Shown here: positions 1 through 7,705 of the stretch, one piece after another
How the letters are laid out: the number at the start of each line of letters is the position of its first letter
Numbering within the stretch: the first letter of the stretch is position 1
Made by a program: the position numbers and the translations under genes
Source: Stygiobacter sp. RIFOXYC2_FULL_38_25
GTDB taxonomy: Bacteria; Bacteroidota; Ignavibacteria; Ignavibacteriales; Melioribacteraceae
NCBI GenBank assembly: GCA_001803165.1
Contig: MHAZ01000021.1
Coordinates: forward strand, 1-64,000
DNA: 64,000 nt
Direction of reading: 5' to 3'
The notes under the pieces: generated by a model
Databases searched by the model: none
What the model was told of the DNA's origin: nothing
The model's input: only the letters and a program-made list of their open reading frames with translations

Positions 1-82
1 AAATCCGTCGTTAACCAGTATATTGACTTATTACCTTACGACTCTTAATTTTATTTCACCCTTCCTTTGGTATCATTTGATA

Positions 83-2314
83 CTATTTAAGATAAACCAT
101 TTTCTTTGTTTCGGAAAATGATGGCGTTTGAATTCTGTAGAAGTAAACACCGCTAGAAAATTGGCTTGCATCAAACGTAACTTCATACGACCCCTGAGAT
201 TTTACTTCGTTGACCAAAGTCTTTATTTCTTTGCCTAGAATATTGTAAACCTTTATCTCAACTTTGGATTGAACGTTAACAAGATATTTTATTTTTGTTA
301 CAGGATTAAAAGGATTTGGATAGTTTTGATAGAGATTGTACTCCGTCGCAATTTCTTGATCCGAATTTATACCGACGAATGATGCACCCGCATCATATTT
401 AAGTAAAGTGAATCCGTACCCTCCCATCATTACAAAGTTGACTTTGTTTTCCACTACTACATCTATGTCTGTTAAGGATTGCTTGGTAAACGAGTTCAAA
501 TTATATTTATACATAAACTGGCTGTTTTTATAAAAAAGATAATATTGCATCAACCCCCCGTCTCCTACAGTAAAAAGAGAATACTGATCTTTAAAATTGG
601 CTCCAAACATTTTGCATTTATTTGCTCTGCCTCCAACTACCTTATCAAACTGATTCCATGTAGCACCCCCGTCAAAAGTAATAGAGCCGGTTTGAAAATC
701 AGCAAAGAGGACGCCAATATTTTTATCATAGAAACTGAAGCACTCGGCGTAACGATTTTCAAAATCGTGAAGCATCTTCCATGTTTTAGTTGTATCCTCT
801 GTAAGCCATAGCCCTTTTTTATTCATGGCATAGAGGTGGTTTTTATCGAGATACTGAAAATTATAAGGCAAATCGGTGTAGGAAAAATTATTTATTAAGA
901 ATTTTTCCCAGCTTTGCCCACCGTCATTCGTAATCAAGTTGTAATAAGTTTCGGATGAATTGGGTTTAACATTGTAAAGAATAGCATGATTATCGCCAAG
1001 GCAAGTAATTCCAGCATAAGAATAATTACTGTTAAGAGAAACGGGTGTTTCCCATGTAGCTCCTCCGTTTACAGTTTTATATACTTTGTTTTTGGCTACA
1101 AGCCAGCCTATGGAATTGTTAATCATTTTAACTTGCCGCGCCTCTTCTTCCTGTACAAAACTTTTATTCCATGTTTTGCCACCGTCGGAGGTTTTATAAA
1201 GAGAATTATTGCCGGAATAACCGCTGACAGCAAATCCACTCTGCTGTGAAGAAAAGCTGATGCTGGCAATGTTTCCCACTGCAGATTTGTCAATATCAAT
1301 CCAATTTCCGCCTCCGTCACCGGTACGCTGAAGTTTACTGCCAAATAGAAATCCGGTTGTGCTGTTAATTACTAATAACCTTCCATATTCATAATCGCCA
1401 ATATAATTTGTACTCCATGTCATGCCGGAATCGGTGCTTTTAATAAATTGAATTCCGGAGAAAACATTCCAGTAGGTAACTCCCCAAATATTTTGGCTAT
1501 CTACAGCAAAGATTTTATAAATATTACTGCCCAATAAATCGAGGTGAATATTTTCCCAGGTTTCACCCCCATCAGTTGTTTTATATAACTCCTTACTTCC
1601 GCCCATCCATCCGTTTTTCTCATCAGAAAATGTAGAGGTAGCTAGAGCTTGCTTTAATCCTACCCACAAAGTATCCCATGTTTTACCGGTATCGTCGCTT
1701 TTGAGAATGTAGGTAATGGAATCTTTTATAACATTTCTTGCTTTTGCAAAATCACTTGTTCCAAAAGCAAGTATTCTGCCGGAAGCAAATTTTATAAACT
1801 TATTTATGTAGCCGTAAGGTTCAATGCGGGTTCCAAAACATCCTTCCGGTGGTATTATAAAAGTAGGAGCGGCGTAAACTTCTTCCCAGATGTTGTAAAA
1901 ATTATCGAGGCGCAAAATTTTACCGCTTTTTGTAGCTTTAAGAATTACCGATTCTGTTACGGGCAAGAAAGTGTATGCGTCTGCTAAAGAAATAGACTGC
2001 TTCTCCCACGTATCTCCTCTGTCAGTAGTGAAAATGATTTCGTTGTACATCCGGATAAATCCGGTATTTGCGTCTAAGAATTTTATCTCATTTAATCCCA
2101 TTCCTTGATAGAACTTGACTATCTTCCAGTTAAAACCACCGTCAGTAGTTTTCATTATGGTGCCGGCTTTGTTTATCAGTATGCCGTCGGTTTGGTTTAG
2201 GAAAACAAGATCAGTTACTTCGTCGGTAGTTATTTGGGGATATAACAAAGTTTGGGCTTCAGCTAAAAATGGGAGAAACAAGAGCAGAGCGATATGGAAA
2301 ACAATTTTTTTCAT
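83..2314 (-). CDS. T9SS-secreted protein with YCF48/BNR-type propeller repeats
   Basis: Predicted secreted beta-propeller protein of 743 aa. A signal peptide spans about residues 1-20, ending '..LAEAQ'. Many repeats of the form 'TTDGGxxW' or 'TSDGGKTW' follow across residues 50-620, typical of YCF48/sortilin-like propellers. From about residue 655 there is a type IX secretion C-terminal domain, with 'YQNYPNPFNPVTKIKY', then 'NILGKEI', 'SGVYFYRI' and a final 'KKMVYLK'. By family knowledge the C-terminal domain directs export across the outer membrane and is cut off or used for anchoring. The ligand or substrate is unknown. It stands alone, with no co-directional neighbour close by. The fold and export route are well supported; no enzymatic role can be inferred. 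Confidence 0.9.
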   Translation of the reverse strand: MKKIVFHIALLLFLPFLAEAQTLLYPQITTDEVTDLVFLNQTDGILINKAGTIMKTTDGGFNWKIVKFYQGMGLNEIKFLDANTGFIRMYNEIIFTTDRGDTWEKQSISLADAYTFLPVTESVILKATKSGKILRLDNFYNIWEEVYAAPTFIIPPEGCFGTRIEPYGYINKFIKFASGRILAFGTSDFAKARNVIKDSITYILKSDDTGKTWDTLWVGLKQALATSTFSDEKNGWMGGSKELYKTTDGGETWENIHLDLLGSNIYKIFAVDSQNIWGVTYWNVFSGIQFIKSTDSGMTWSTNYIGDYEYGRLLVINSTTGFLFGSKLQRTGDGGGNWIDIDKSAVGNIASISFSSQQSGFAVSGYSGNNSLYKTSDGGKTWNKSFVQEEEARQVKMINNSIGWLVAKNKVYKTVNGGATWETPVSLNSNYSYAGITCLGDNHAILYNVKPNSSETYYNLITNDGGQSWEKFLINNFSYTDLPYNFQYLDKNHLYAMNKKGLWLTEDTTKTWKMLHDFENRYAECFSFYDKNIGVLFADFQTGSITFDGGATWNQFDKVVGGRANKCKMFGANFKDQYSLFTVGDGGLMQYYLFYKNSQFMYKYNLNSFTKQSLTDIDVVVENKVNFVMMGGYGFTLLKYDAGASFVGINSDQEIATEYNLYQNYPNPFNPVTKIKYLVNVQSKVEIKVYNILGKEIKTLVNEVKSQGSYEVTFDASQFSSGVYFYRIQTPSFSETKKMVYLK

Positions 2315-2489
2315 GAATGAAGTTATTATTCAATTTAGAATAAGGAAACAGAACCTTTCTTTATTAATTAGTTTTGTGAACACAACTTAATAATTAACAA
2401 ACATGTCCCGATGGCTTTAGCTAAATCGAGATTCCGTTCTAGCGGCAAAAACAGTTTACCCCGCTATGAAACGAAGTGCTGTTGCCTGT

Positions 2490-2508
2490 CCCGACTCCCT
2501 TTGTCGGG
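2490..2508. repeat. Small GC-rich hairpin in the 2315-2527 gap
   Basis: CCCGAC (2490-2495) and GTCGGG (2503-2508) form a 6-bp stem with a 7-nt loop. It lies in a 213-base non-coding stretch that otherwise shows no gene. It resembles the variable palindromic cores of the dispersed repeats elsewhere in the window but lacks their GTCATTCTGA end. It could be a repeat relic or a terminator for the gene at 2528-3103, which reads towards it. Confidence 0.3.
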
Positions 2509-2527
2509 GAGGTGCGTGATATACGCT

Positions 2528-3103
2528 TTACAATTTCATGTTTTCTTTAATACTCTCAATTTTAAATAAACTTATGAATTTATTGACAAATCTATTTTCA
2601 ATTCTATTAATGAAATATCGAACATGGTTTATATCTGCATACCAAATAAAAAGGTCAATATTTCTAACAGCGTCAAATGCATTTCCATCTCTGTGTTTTC
2701 TTGTATCTAATTTTTCCACAGAAATATCAATGTAACCTTTAAAATACTCTTCTAAAGAATTTGAATTGATTCTAAAATCATTTGACAAAAAACAAATCAC
2801 ATTAGGAGCGAAGTGATTTTTATTTACAGAAACAAATTTTTCGTAAGAATTAATAATTTTCCTTTCTAGTTTATTCAATTTAGTATTATGCAAAATAGCT
2901 TCGTTCATATCAGAATCAATTGACTTGACTTCGCAATAAAAATAAAACCCCTCTGATGATTCCACACCAAAGTCAGGTGTTTTATTAATATTCCTTTTTG
3001 AATCAATTTTTACAACACGCAAATCAAATGATTCCAAAAATTCTTTTATTGTAGCTTCATCATTTTTACTAATTATTTCTGAGTTCTTGATATCTTCTAT
3101 CAT
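2528..3103 (-). CDS. Orphan PD-(D/E)xK nuclease-like protein
   Basis: Unrecognised 191-aa soluble protein. The sequence shows a PD-(D/E)xK nuclease-like signature: 'TPDFG' (Asp44) followed 13 residues later by 'CEVKS' (Glu58, Lys60), the spacing and strand pattern of restriction-endonuclease-like folds. The rest is helix-rich and lysine-rich. The coding sequence is more AT-rich than the metabolic genes around it, and no Shine-Dalgarno is visible before the ATG at 3103. No methyltransferase, specificity subunit or defence partner lies next to it. It may be a solitary transferred gene. The nuclease call rests only on the motif; DNA cleavage is an inference. Confidence 0.6.
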   Translation of the reverse strand: MIEDIKNSEIISKNDEATIKEFLESFDLRVVKIDSKRNINKTPDFGVESSEGFYFYCEVKSIDSDMNEAILHNTKLNKLERKIINSYEKFVSVNKNHFAPNVICFLSNDFRINSNSLEEYFKGYIDISVEKLDTRKHRDGNAFDAVRNIDLFIWYADINHVRYFINRIENRFVNKFISLFKIESIKENMKL

Positions 3104-3287
3104 AGCTCAGAACTCTAAATTAGTGAGAATAGAGATTCTGCGTTTCATAACTACCCCGTTTAATAATTTGAATTTTCTCTAATGAATGTAGGAATTAATG
3201 TGCAGAACATCTACACCAAATACATTAAACTTTTCCTAAACTAAACCGATAGTAGAGATGGAATAGTTTGCTCTTTTGGGATGGCGG

Positions 3288-3797
3288 ATGTCTTTAGAAT
3301 TGATAAATAACAATGTTTCGCAAATTGCTAACACGCAATTAGCTGCAAAGAGTGCTAACAATGCCGATAGCAATAAAAGGGAAACGACCGAGAAAGTTTT
3401 TTCGCCAGCCAAGCATGGTGAAACGAAATCTGTTTTCGTTTCGGAAAAACTGGATGATGGAAAAGCATTTCAACCCAATGATGTTCGCTTCCATATCAGC
3501 ACTCCCGTTGCAAAACTTCTAACAACAGTAAAAGTTTTTAACGAAACAGAACTTGTTAAAAAGACTGATGACTTTAAGATTAGCGAACGGAAAGCAACTG
3601 AGGCTGATGAATCCGAAGAAACCGAAACACTCGAAGAAAGAGGTTCCGAATTTTATATTGTAGCAAATCAAGCATCGGTTAATCGGCGCAAGTTGCTGCC
3701 CAAAAGCCAAACAGATTTACTGAGAGAGCAAATTTCACTTGCTTATAATTCAACCGTGAAAAAAGAAAACGGAACTCTTGTTAATCTCACTTTCTAA
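3288..3797 (+). CDS. Unknown low-complexity protein
   Basis: I do not recognise this gene. An upstream TTG at 3276 is in frame, but the ATG at 3288 ('MSLELINNN') is the more likely start, giving about 169 aa. The protein is hydrophilic, rich in Asn, Ser, Thr, Lys and Glu, with an acidic run ('ESEETETLEE') near residue 115, and is probably largely disordered. There is no signal peptide or membrane segment. Its end overlaps the end of the convergent gene 3787-4164 by 11 bases. Both products carry a Ser/Asn-rich N-terminus, so they may be a functional pair, but nothing in the sequence proves this. Confidence 0.55.
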   Translation: MSLELINNNVSQIANTQLAAKSANNADSNKRETTEKVFSPAKHGETKSVFVSEKLDDGKAFQPNDVRFHISTPVAKLLTTVKVFNETELVKKTDDFKISERKATEADESEETETLEERGSEFYIVANQASVNRRKLLPKSQTDLLREQISLAYNSTVKKENGTLVNLTF

Positions 3798-4164
3798 CTA
3801 TGTAAAAATCTTTTTTCTTGTAAAGCTTAACGCCTTTAAGTCGTTTATCCCCAATTTGGTTATCTACAAAATGTTTTTCCGGCTTACCATTTACGTCTAA
3901 GACTTCGTAACCAACAATTCCCTTTTTAATCAAAGCGGAAAGCATTTTGAGGAATTCTTTCTTTTCAGCTTCGTTAAGCTCGCCGATGTCAAGTCTGTCA
4001 GAATCACCAAGGTTCAAAAACTTATCAACCTTATCATAGACTTTAGCAGTGTTGGAAATTTCGATTGAATCACTTTTGGTTTGGCTGTCGGTTATAATTT
4101 TTTCTTGCGGTTGCTTCTCCCAAACAAAAGAAGAGAACGAACTGATTTTTGAAATAGACTGCAT
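3787..4164 (-). CDS. Unknown small soluble protein
   Basis: Unrecognised 125-aa protein. The first 40 residues are Ser/Gln/Lys-rich and look unstructured. They are followed by 'DSIEISNTAKVYDKV', a pattern seen at the start of some short flagellar or anti-sigma-type proteins, then an acidic helix ('LNEAEKKEFLKML') and a basic C-terminus ('LYKKKDFYIVRK'). It has no signal peptide. It lies downstream of the flx-hdr operon on the same strand, but a 64-base gap with a small inverted repeat separates them. The ATG at 4164 is the only good start. Function unknown; the FlgM-like resemblance is weak and should not be used as a name. Confidence 0.55.
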   Translation of the reverse strand: MQSISKISSFSSFVWEKQPQEKIITDSQTKSDSIEISNTAKVYDKVDKFLNLGDSDRLDIGELNEAEKKEFLKMLSALIKKGIVGYEVLDVNGKPEKHFVDNQIGDKRLKGVKLYKKKDFYIVRK

Positions 4165-4169
4165 GGCAA

Positions 4170-4194
4170 TTTCGATTTTTGGTTATTATCGAAA
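4170..4194. terminator. Possible weak hairpin after flxA
   Basis: TTTCGAT (4170-4176) and ATCGAAA (4188-4194) form a 7-bp stem that can be extended with mismatches by GGCAA and TTTGCC. It is the only structure between the flxA stop and the next gene. There is no clear U-run on the minus-strand RNA, so termination is only a possibility. Confidence 0.3.
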
Positions 4195-4228
4195 TATTTG
4201 CCGTATAGTTGATGGGACTAAACTACGT

Positions 4229-5068
4229 TTAATACTCTTGCGGAAGTTCTTTCATCTGCGCATAGGTAAACACCGGACCATCTTTACAAACGTACACGTT
4301 GCCAACGTTGCAGCGTCCGCATTTGCCAAGTCCACACTTCATTCTGTTTTCTAAAGTTGTAATTATATTTTTTTCTTCGAAGCCAAGTTTCAGTAAAACC
4401 GGAATAGTAAACTTTATCATGATTGGCGGACCGCAAACTATCGCGACAGTGTTTTCACTTTGCGGCGCTACCTTTTCAACTATTGCCGGAACGAAACCAA
4501 TCTCGCCATCCCAATCCGGTGTTTCGCCACCGGGATCAACTGTTACAACAGTTTTAATATCGGAGCGTTCCTTCCATTCTTTAAGTTCACGTTTGTAAAC
4601 CAAATCTTTATATGAGCGCGCACCGTAAACAATTGTTATATCTTTAAATTGATCACGCAAATCAAGTGTATTCCAGATTACGCAGCGAACCGGAGCGAGT
4701 CCAATTCCGCCGGCAATAAACAAAACATTCTTTCCCTTCATTTCTTCAACCGGAAAGTAATTTCCGTATGGTCCACGAAAACCGATTGTATCGCCAATGC
4801 TCAATCTTTTAAGCGCAGTTGTAACTTTTCCAATTTGTTTGAAAGAACATTCTATATAATCTTCTCTTGTTGGAGAAGAAGCTATGCAGAAAGTTGATTC
4901 ACCTTCACCAAAAACCGAGTACTCGCCAAACTGTCCGGCTTTGAATGAAAAATTTTTCGCAACTTCTTCATCTCTAAATTTCAAGCGAAATGTTCTTGTG
5001 TCAAATGTTTCCTCGATGATGTCTGTAATTTCCATCAATTCCGGTTTGTAGATGTTGTTACTGCACAT
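4229..5068 (-). CDS. flxA: FlxA-like FAD/NAD(P)H-binding oxidoreductase subunit
   Basis: 279-aa flavoprotein of the ferredoxin-NADP reductase superfamily, like the gamma subunit of sulfhydrogenases and FlxA. It has an FAD domain over residues 1-100 ('RTFRLKF', 'GFRGPYGNYFP'), an NAD(P)-binding domain with 'AGGIGLAPVR' near residue 120, and a C-terminal [2Fe-2S] cluster site 'CGLGKCGRC' plus a fourth Cys in 'YVCKDGP'. By analogy with FlxABCD-HdrABC of Desulfovibrio it would take electrons from NADH and pass them to the Fe-S subunits. It is the last gene of the seven-gene minus-strand operon. A 94-base gap with a dispersed repeat separates it from flxB. The family is certain; the exact partner assignment rests on gene order. 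Confidence 0.85.
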   Translation of the reverse strand: MCSNNIYKPELMEITDIIEETFDTRTFRLKFRDEEVAKNFSFKAGQFGEYSVFGEGESTFCIASSPTREDYIECSFKQIGKVTTALKRLSIGDTIGFRGPYGNYFPVEEMKGKNVLFIAGGIGLAPVRCVIWNTLDLRDQFKDITIVYGARSYKDLVYKRELKEWKERSDIKTVVTVDPGGETPDWDGEIGFVPAIVEKVAPQSENTVAIVCGPPIMIKFTIPVLLKLGFEEKNIITTLENRMKCGLGKCGRCNVGNVYVCKDGPVFTYAQMKELPQEY

Positions 5069-5162
5069 ATTTGTTTCCTTTTGTTTCTGTCATTCTGATG
5101 ACGAGCAAAGCGAGGAAGAATGCCGAAGGCATCCCTTCGGGAGAATCTCTTACTCATATGCG
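5069..5162. repeat. Dispersed repeat copy R1 between flxB and flxA
   Basis: The gap holds GTCATTCTGA (5089-5098) and GAAGAAT (5115-5121), the two ends of a dispersed repeat seen five times in the window. They are followed by palindromic pieces, for example 'GCCGAAGGC' and 'CCCTTCGGG', up to about 5160. It interrupts an otherwise tightly packed operon and would be transcribed with it. Confidence 0.7.
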
Positions 5163-6203
5163 TTAGAGATACTTCGTTTCACTCAGTATTAATGAAATGT
5201 CTATTCCAACCGGACAGCCGCGGCTGCATCTGCCGCATCCGGTGCAAAGAGTTTCGCTAAATTTATCGTGATAGTATTTGAACTTGTGAGCGATGCGTTG
5301 ACGGTAGCGTTTGCCTTGTGTTTCGCGCGGATTATGTCCCGAGCTATGAAGCGTGAACAAACCAAACTGGCAAGCGTCCCAGTTTTTCATTCTCCGTCCG
5401 CAAGTGTAGTCGCATTCTTCATCAACAATATCAAAACAATGGCAAACCGGACAAGCAAAAGCACACTGTCCGCATCCTAAACAAGTCTCACCAACTTTAT
5501 CAAAAAGCTTATGCTCAAAATTCGATGTAATCCATTCACGTACTTTAGCTTGCTCAAATTTCTTTTCGGGCGATTTTATCTTAGCCAAAACCTCAGAAGT
5601 AATTTTAGGATTTCCCTCGCTTAAGTAATTCGTAAACGGTTGAATGAATTCTTTTCCTTTATCTGAGACAATCTTCAGTGCATAATTTTTTTCATCAAGC
5701 GGAACAAGAAATAGATCGGAACCGGCTTCAGAAGTTGGATTCAGCCCGACCGAAGTGCAAAAGCAAAACTCATCTTGATGATTGCACGCTACGCCAATTA
5801 CAATTGAACGCTCGGCTCTTTCATTATAGAACTTGTCTTTGTAATCCCAGTTAAAAACATGGCTCATAATTTCTATTGAACGCGCATCGCAAGGTTTTGC
5901 GCCAAGAAAAATTATTTTTTGTTCGTCAAGGTTTGGGCTTGCCTCGCCATCGGCGGGCTCTATTAAATCATAGTTGTCTTTGTTGTTACGGAAATAAAAT
6001 ATCGGCTCTGTTTTTGCGAACAAGAATTCTTTATAAGAAAGATTTGAAGGAACATTTTTGCTATTCACAATTATGTCATCAGTAAGTGATAATCGTTTCC
6101 ATCCAACCGCTTTCTGGTCTTGTCCAACAACAATGTGATTTGTCTTAATCAAATCAGCAACAAGCATTTTCAAATTTTCTTGGCTAATTAATTTTTCTTC
6201 CAC
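5163..6203 (-). CDS. flxB: FlxB-like 4Fe-4S electron-transfer subunit
   Basis: 346-aa iron-sulfur protein of the HydB/sulfhydrogenase-beta type. The N-terminal 230 residues form the HydB-like domain, with Cys-rich patches 'GAKPCDARS' and 'VACNHQDEFCFCTS'. Two [4Fe-4S] motifs follow: 'CLGCGQCAFACP' near residue 240 and 'CTGCGRCSRGCP' near residue 322. In the family this subunit works with the FAD/NAD(P)H subunit, here the next gene flxA, and moves electrons towards the hydrogenase or Hdr module. No hydrogenase catalytic subunit is present in the window, which favours the Flx-Hdr assignment over a sulfhydrogenase. Both flanking gaps hold dispersed repeats. Confidence 0.85.
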   Translation of the reverse strand: MEEKLISQENLKMLVADLIKTNHIVVGQDQKAVGWKRLSLTDDIIVNSKNVPSNLSYKEFLFAKTEPIFYFRNNKDNYDLIEPADGEASPNLDEQKIIFLGAKPCDARSIEIMSHVFNWDYKDKFYNERAERSIVIGVACNHQDEFCFCTSVGLNPTSEAGSDLFLVPLDEKNYALKIVSDKGKEFIQPFTNYLSEGNPKITSEVLAKIKSPEKKFEQAKVREWITSNFEHKLFDKVGETCLGCGQCAFACPVCHCFDIVDEECDYTCGRRMKNWDACQFGLFTLHSSGHNPRETQGKRYRQRIAHKFKYYHDKFSETLCTGCGRCSRGCPVGIDISLILSETKYL

Positions 6204-6257
6204 TTTTACTCCTTGCTATCTGCTAACAAAGCAAAAACTCTTCCATTTAATCTTTAG

Positions 6258-6294
6258 AGATTCTTCATCCCGATAAATCGGGACTCAGAATGAC
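6258..6294. repeat. Dispersed repeat copy R2 between flxC and flxB
   Basis: AGATTCTTC (6258-6266), a palindromic core CCCGATAAATCGGG, and TCAGAATGAC (6285-6294). This is the inverted orientation of the GTCATTCTGA-core-GAAGAATCT repeat family. It occupies much of the 95-base gap between two operon genes. Confidence 0.8.
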
Positions 6295-6298
6295 TTCG

Positions 6299-7165
6299 TC
6301 ACTTTATAAAATCTTCACGATCGTTTACGTCGTAAGTTCCAACCAATGTTGGTGTGTTCAAATTCATACCGGCTACATAGTCGAACTCCTTCTTCGCAGT
6401 CATTCCCATTTTTCTATTGAGAAGGGAAAGAGGAATTTCTGCCGGGCACGCGCGTTCGCATTCGTTGCAGCCAACGCATCTTCCAGCAAGATGGAACGCG
6501 CGAATCATATTCCACGCAAAATTTCCGCGTTTGTGAGCGCTGCTTTCAATCCAGCGCGGAACGGATTTATCAGCTATACATTTTTCACAATAGCACATTG
6601 GACAAGCTTGGCGGCAAGCATAACACTTAACACATTTTTCAAATTCAGCTTCCCAAAAATCAAAACGTTCTTCGGCTGTCATTGAATCAATCTTTTGCAT
6701 CAAGGCAAAATTTTTGTCCTCATGCTTTGGTGTTTCTTCCAAAGTTCCCAGTAATGTATGATGAAGATGCGGCGTGTGAACAGTGCAGTGTAAACATTTG
6801 ACTGCGACCGTATTCTCGTTAAATTCTTCACCAAGATCTGAAACAACTCCGCTGCAATTCATTCCGATGATGTAAACGTCATCTTTATTTACTTGGTTTT
6901 CTTGAATTAGCTGAACTATTGCTTTTACGTCGCATCCTTTTGCTACAATTCCGACCACGCCGTTCTGCTTAAATTCTTTGCGGGTGAGATACACCGCGAG
7001 ATTGTTCACGCAAAATTTATTGAACACAAGCTTGTCGGCATCTTCAACACTTCGCGCAATAAATGGTTTTGTTCTGTTTGGAGTTGTTCCTTCAACGTAG
7101 CCGATAATAACTTTTACAGTTCCGTTTTGAAGAAGCTCTTTAGCTTTTTCTCTAAGCTCATTCAT
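6299..7165 (-). CDS. flxC: FlxC-like 4Fe-4S dicluster subunit
   Basis: 288-aa iron-sulfur protein. Residues 1-170 resemble the FrhB/FdhB-type domain ('GVVGIVAKGCDVKAI', 'GMNCSGVV'). Two [4Fe-4S] motifs follow, 'CVKCYACRQACP' near residue 178 and 'CVGCNECERACP' near residue 237, with extra cysteines in 'MCYCEKC'. It is predicted to be an electron-relay subunit of the Flx module. The start codon at 7165 overlaps the end of flxD by 8 bases, which supports translational coupling. An annotation as a coenzyme F420 hydrogenase beta-like protein is also possible, but the neighbours argue for the Flx role. Confidence 0.8.
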   Translation of the reverse strand: MNELREKAKELLQNGTVKVIIGYVEGTTPNRTKPFIARSVEDADKLVFNKFCVNNLAVYLTRKEFKQNGVVGIVAKGCDVKAIVQLIQENQVNKDDVYIIGMNCSGVVSDLGEEFNENTVAVKCLHCTVHTPHLHHTLLGTLEETPKHEDKNFALMQKIDSMTAEERFDFWEAEFEKCVKCYACRQACPMCYCEKCIADKSVPRWIESSAHKRGNFAWNMIRAFHLAGRCVGCNECERACPAEIPLSLLNRKMGMTAKKEFDYVAGMNLNTPTLVGTYDVNDREDFIK

Positions 7166-7604
7166 GAATTACAAACTCCTCATTTATCTTCGCGTATTTT
7201 TCGAACCTGCCTTGCTCTCTAACTTTCTCAACAACTTCGGTAACAACATCAACAAACTTTTTCCCTTCAGATGCAGAGACCCACGAGAAGTGCAAACGAG
7301 TTGAATCAATTCCCATAAAACTTAACAGCTCTTTAAAGAGAATCCACCTTCTGCGAGCATGAAAATTTCCGGTGTTGTAGTGGCAATCGTTTGGATGACA
7401 GCCGGAAATCAAAACTCCATCAGCACCTTTTTCAAATGCTTTAATGATGAACACCGGATCAATTCTTCCCGTACATGGAACGCGAATCATTTTAATGTTT
7501 GGCGCGTATTTCAAGCGTGATGTTCCGGCAAGATCGGCTCCGGTGTAAGTACACCAGTTGCAAACGAAAGCCGCAATTTTTGGTTCAAACTTTTTTTCTT
7601 CCAT
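7158..7604 (-). CDS. flxD: FlxD/MvhD-like Fe-S subunit
   Basis: 148-aa protein of the MvhD/hydrogenase iron-sulfur delta family. Conserved cysteines are visible in 'CNWCTYTGAD' near residue 15, 'VPCTGRID' and 'SGCHPNDCHY', which bind a [2Fe-2S] cluster in the family. In methanogens MvhD links the hydrogenase to HdrA; in bacteria FlxD links the Flx module to HdrA. Here it lies between hdrA and flxC, as expected for that bridge. Length is normal for the family. The 101-base gap before it, downstream of hdrA, carries a dispersed repeat. Confidence 0.88.
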   Translation of the reverse strand: MEEKKFEPKIAAFVCNWCTYTGADLAGTSRLKYAPNIKMIRVPCTGRIDPVFIIKAFEKGADGVLISGCHPNDCHYNTGNFHARRRWILFKELLSFMGIDSTRLHFSWVSASEGKKFVDVVTEVVEKVREQGRFEKYAKINEEFVIHE

Positions 7605-7616
7605 ATTTCCTCTTTA

Positions 7617-7705
7617 ATTCTGAGTCACGGTTTCATCGTGGCGAAGAATCTCTAACTTTAATAAGTATGAGATGCTTCATTCGGCAAATGCCTCATTCAG
7701 CATTT
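7617..7705. repeat. Dispersed repeat copy R3 between hdrA and flxD
   Basis: 'TTCTGAGTCACGG' through 'GAAGAATCT' (7617-7651) matches the dispersed repeat, with a partly decayed 5' end. It is followed by short near-repeats 'GATGCTTCATTC' and 'AATGCCTCATTC' (about 7669-7700). It separates two genes of one predicted transcript. Confidence 0.65.

Noticed and set aside
4229-7604. Annotation of the flx genes as a sulfhydrogenase or F420-reducing hydrogenase
   Set aside because: There is no NiFe catalytic subunit in or near the operon, and hdrABC are in the same transcript with overlapping codons.
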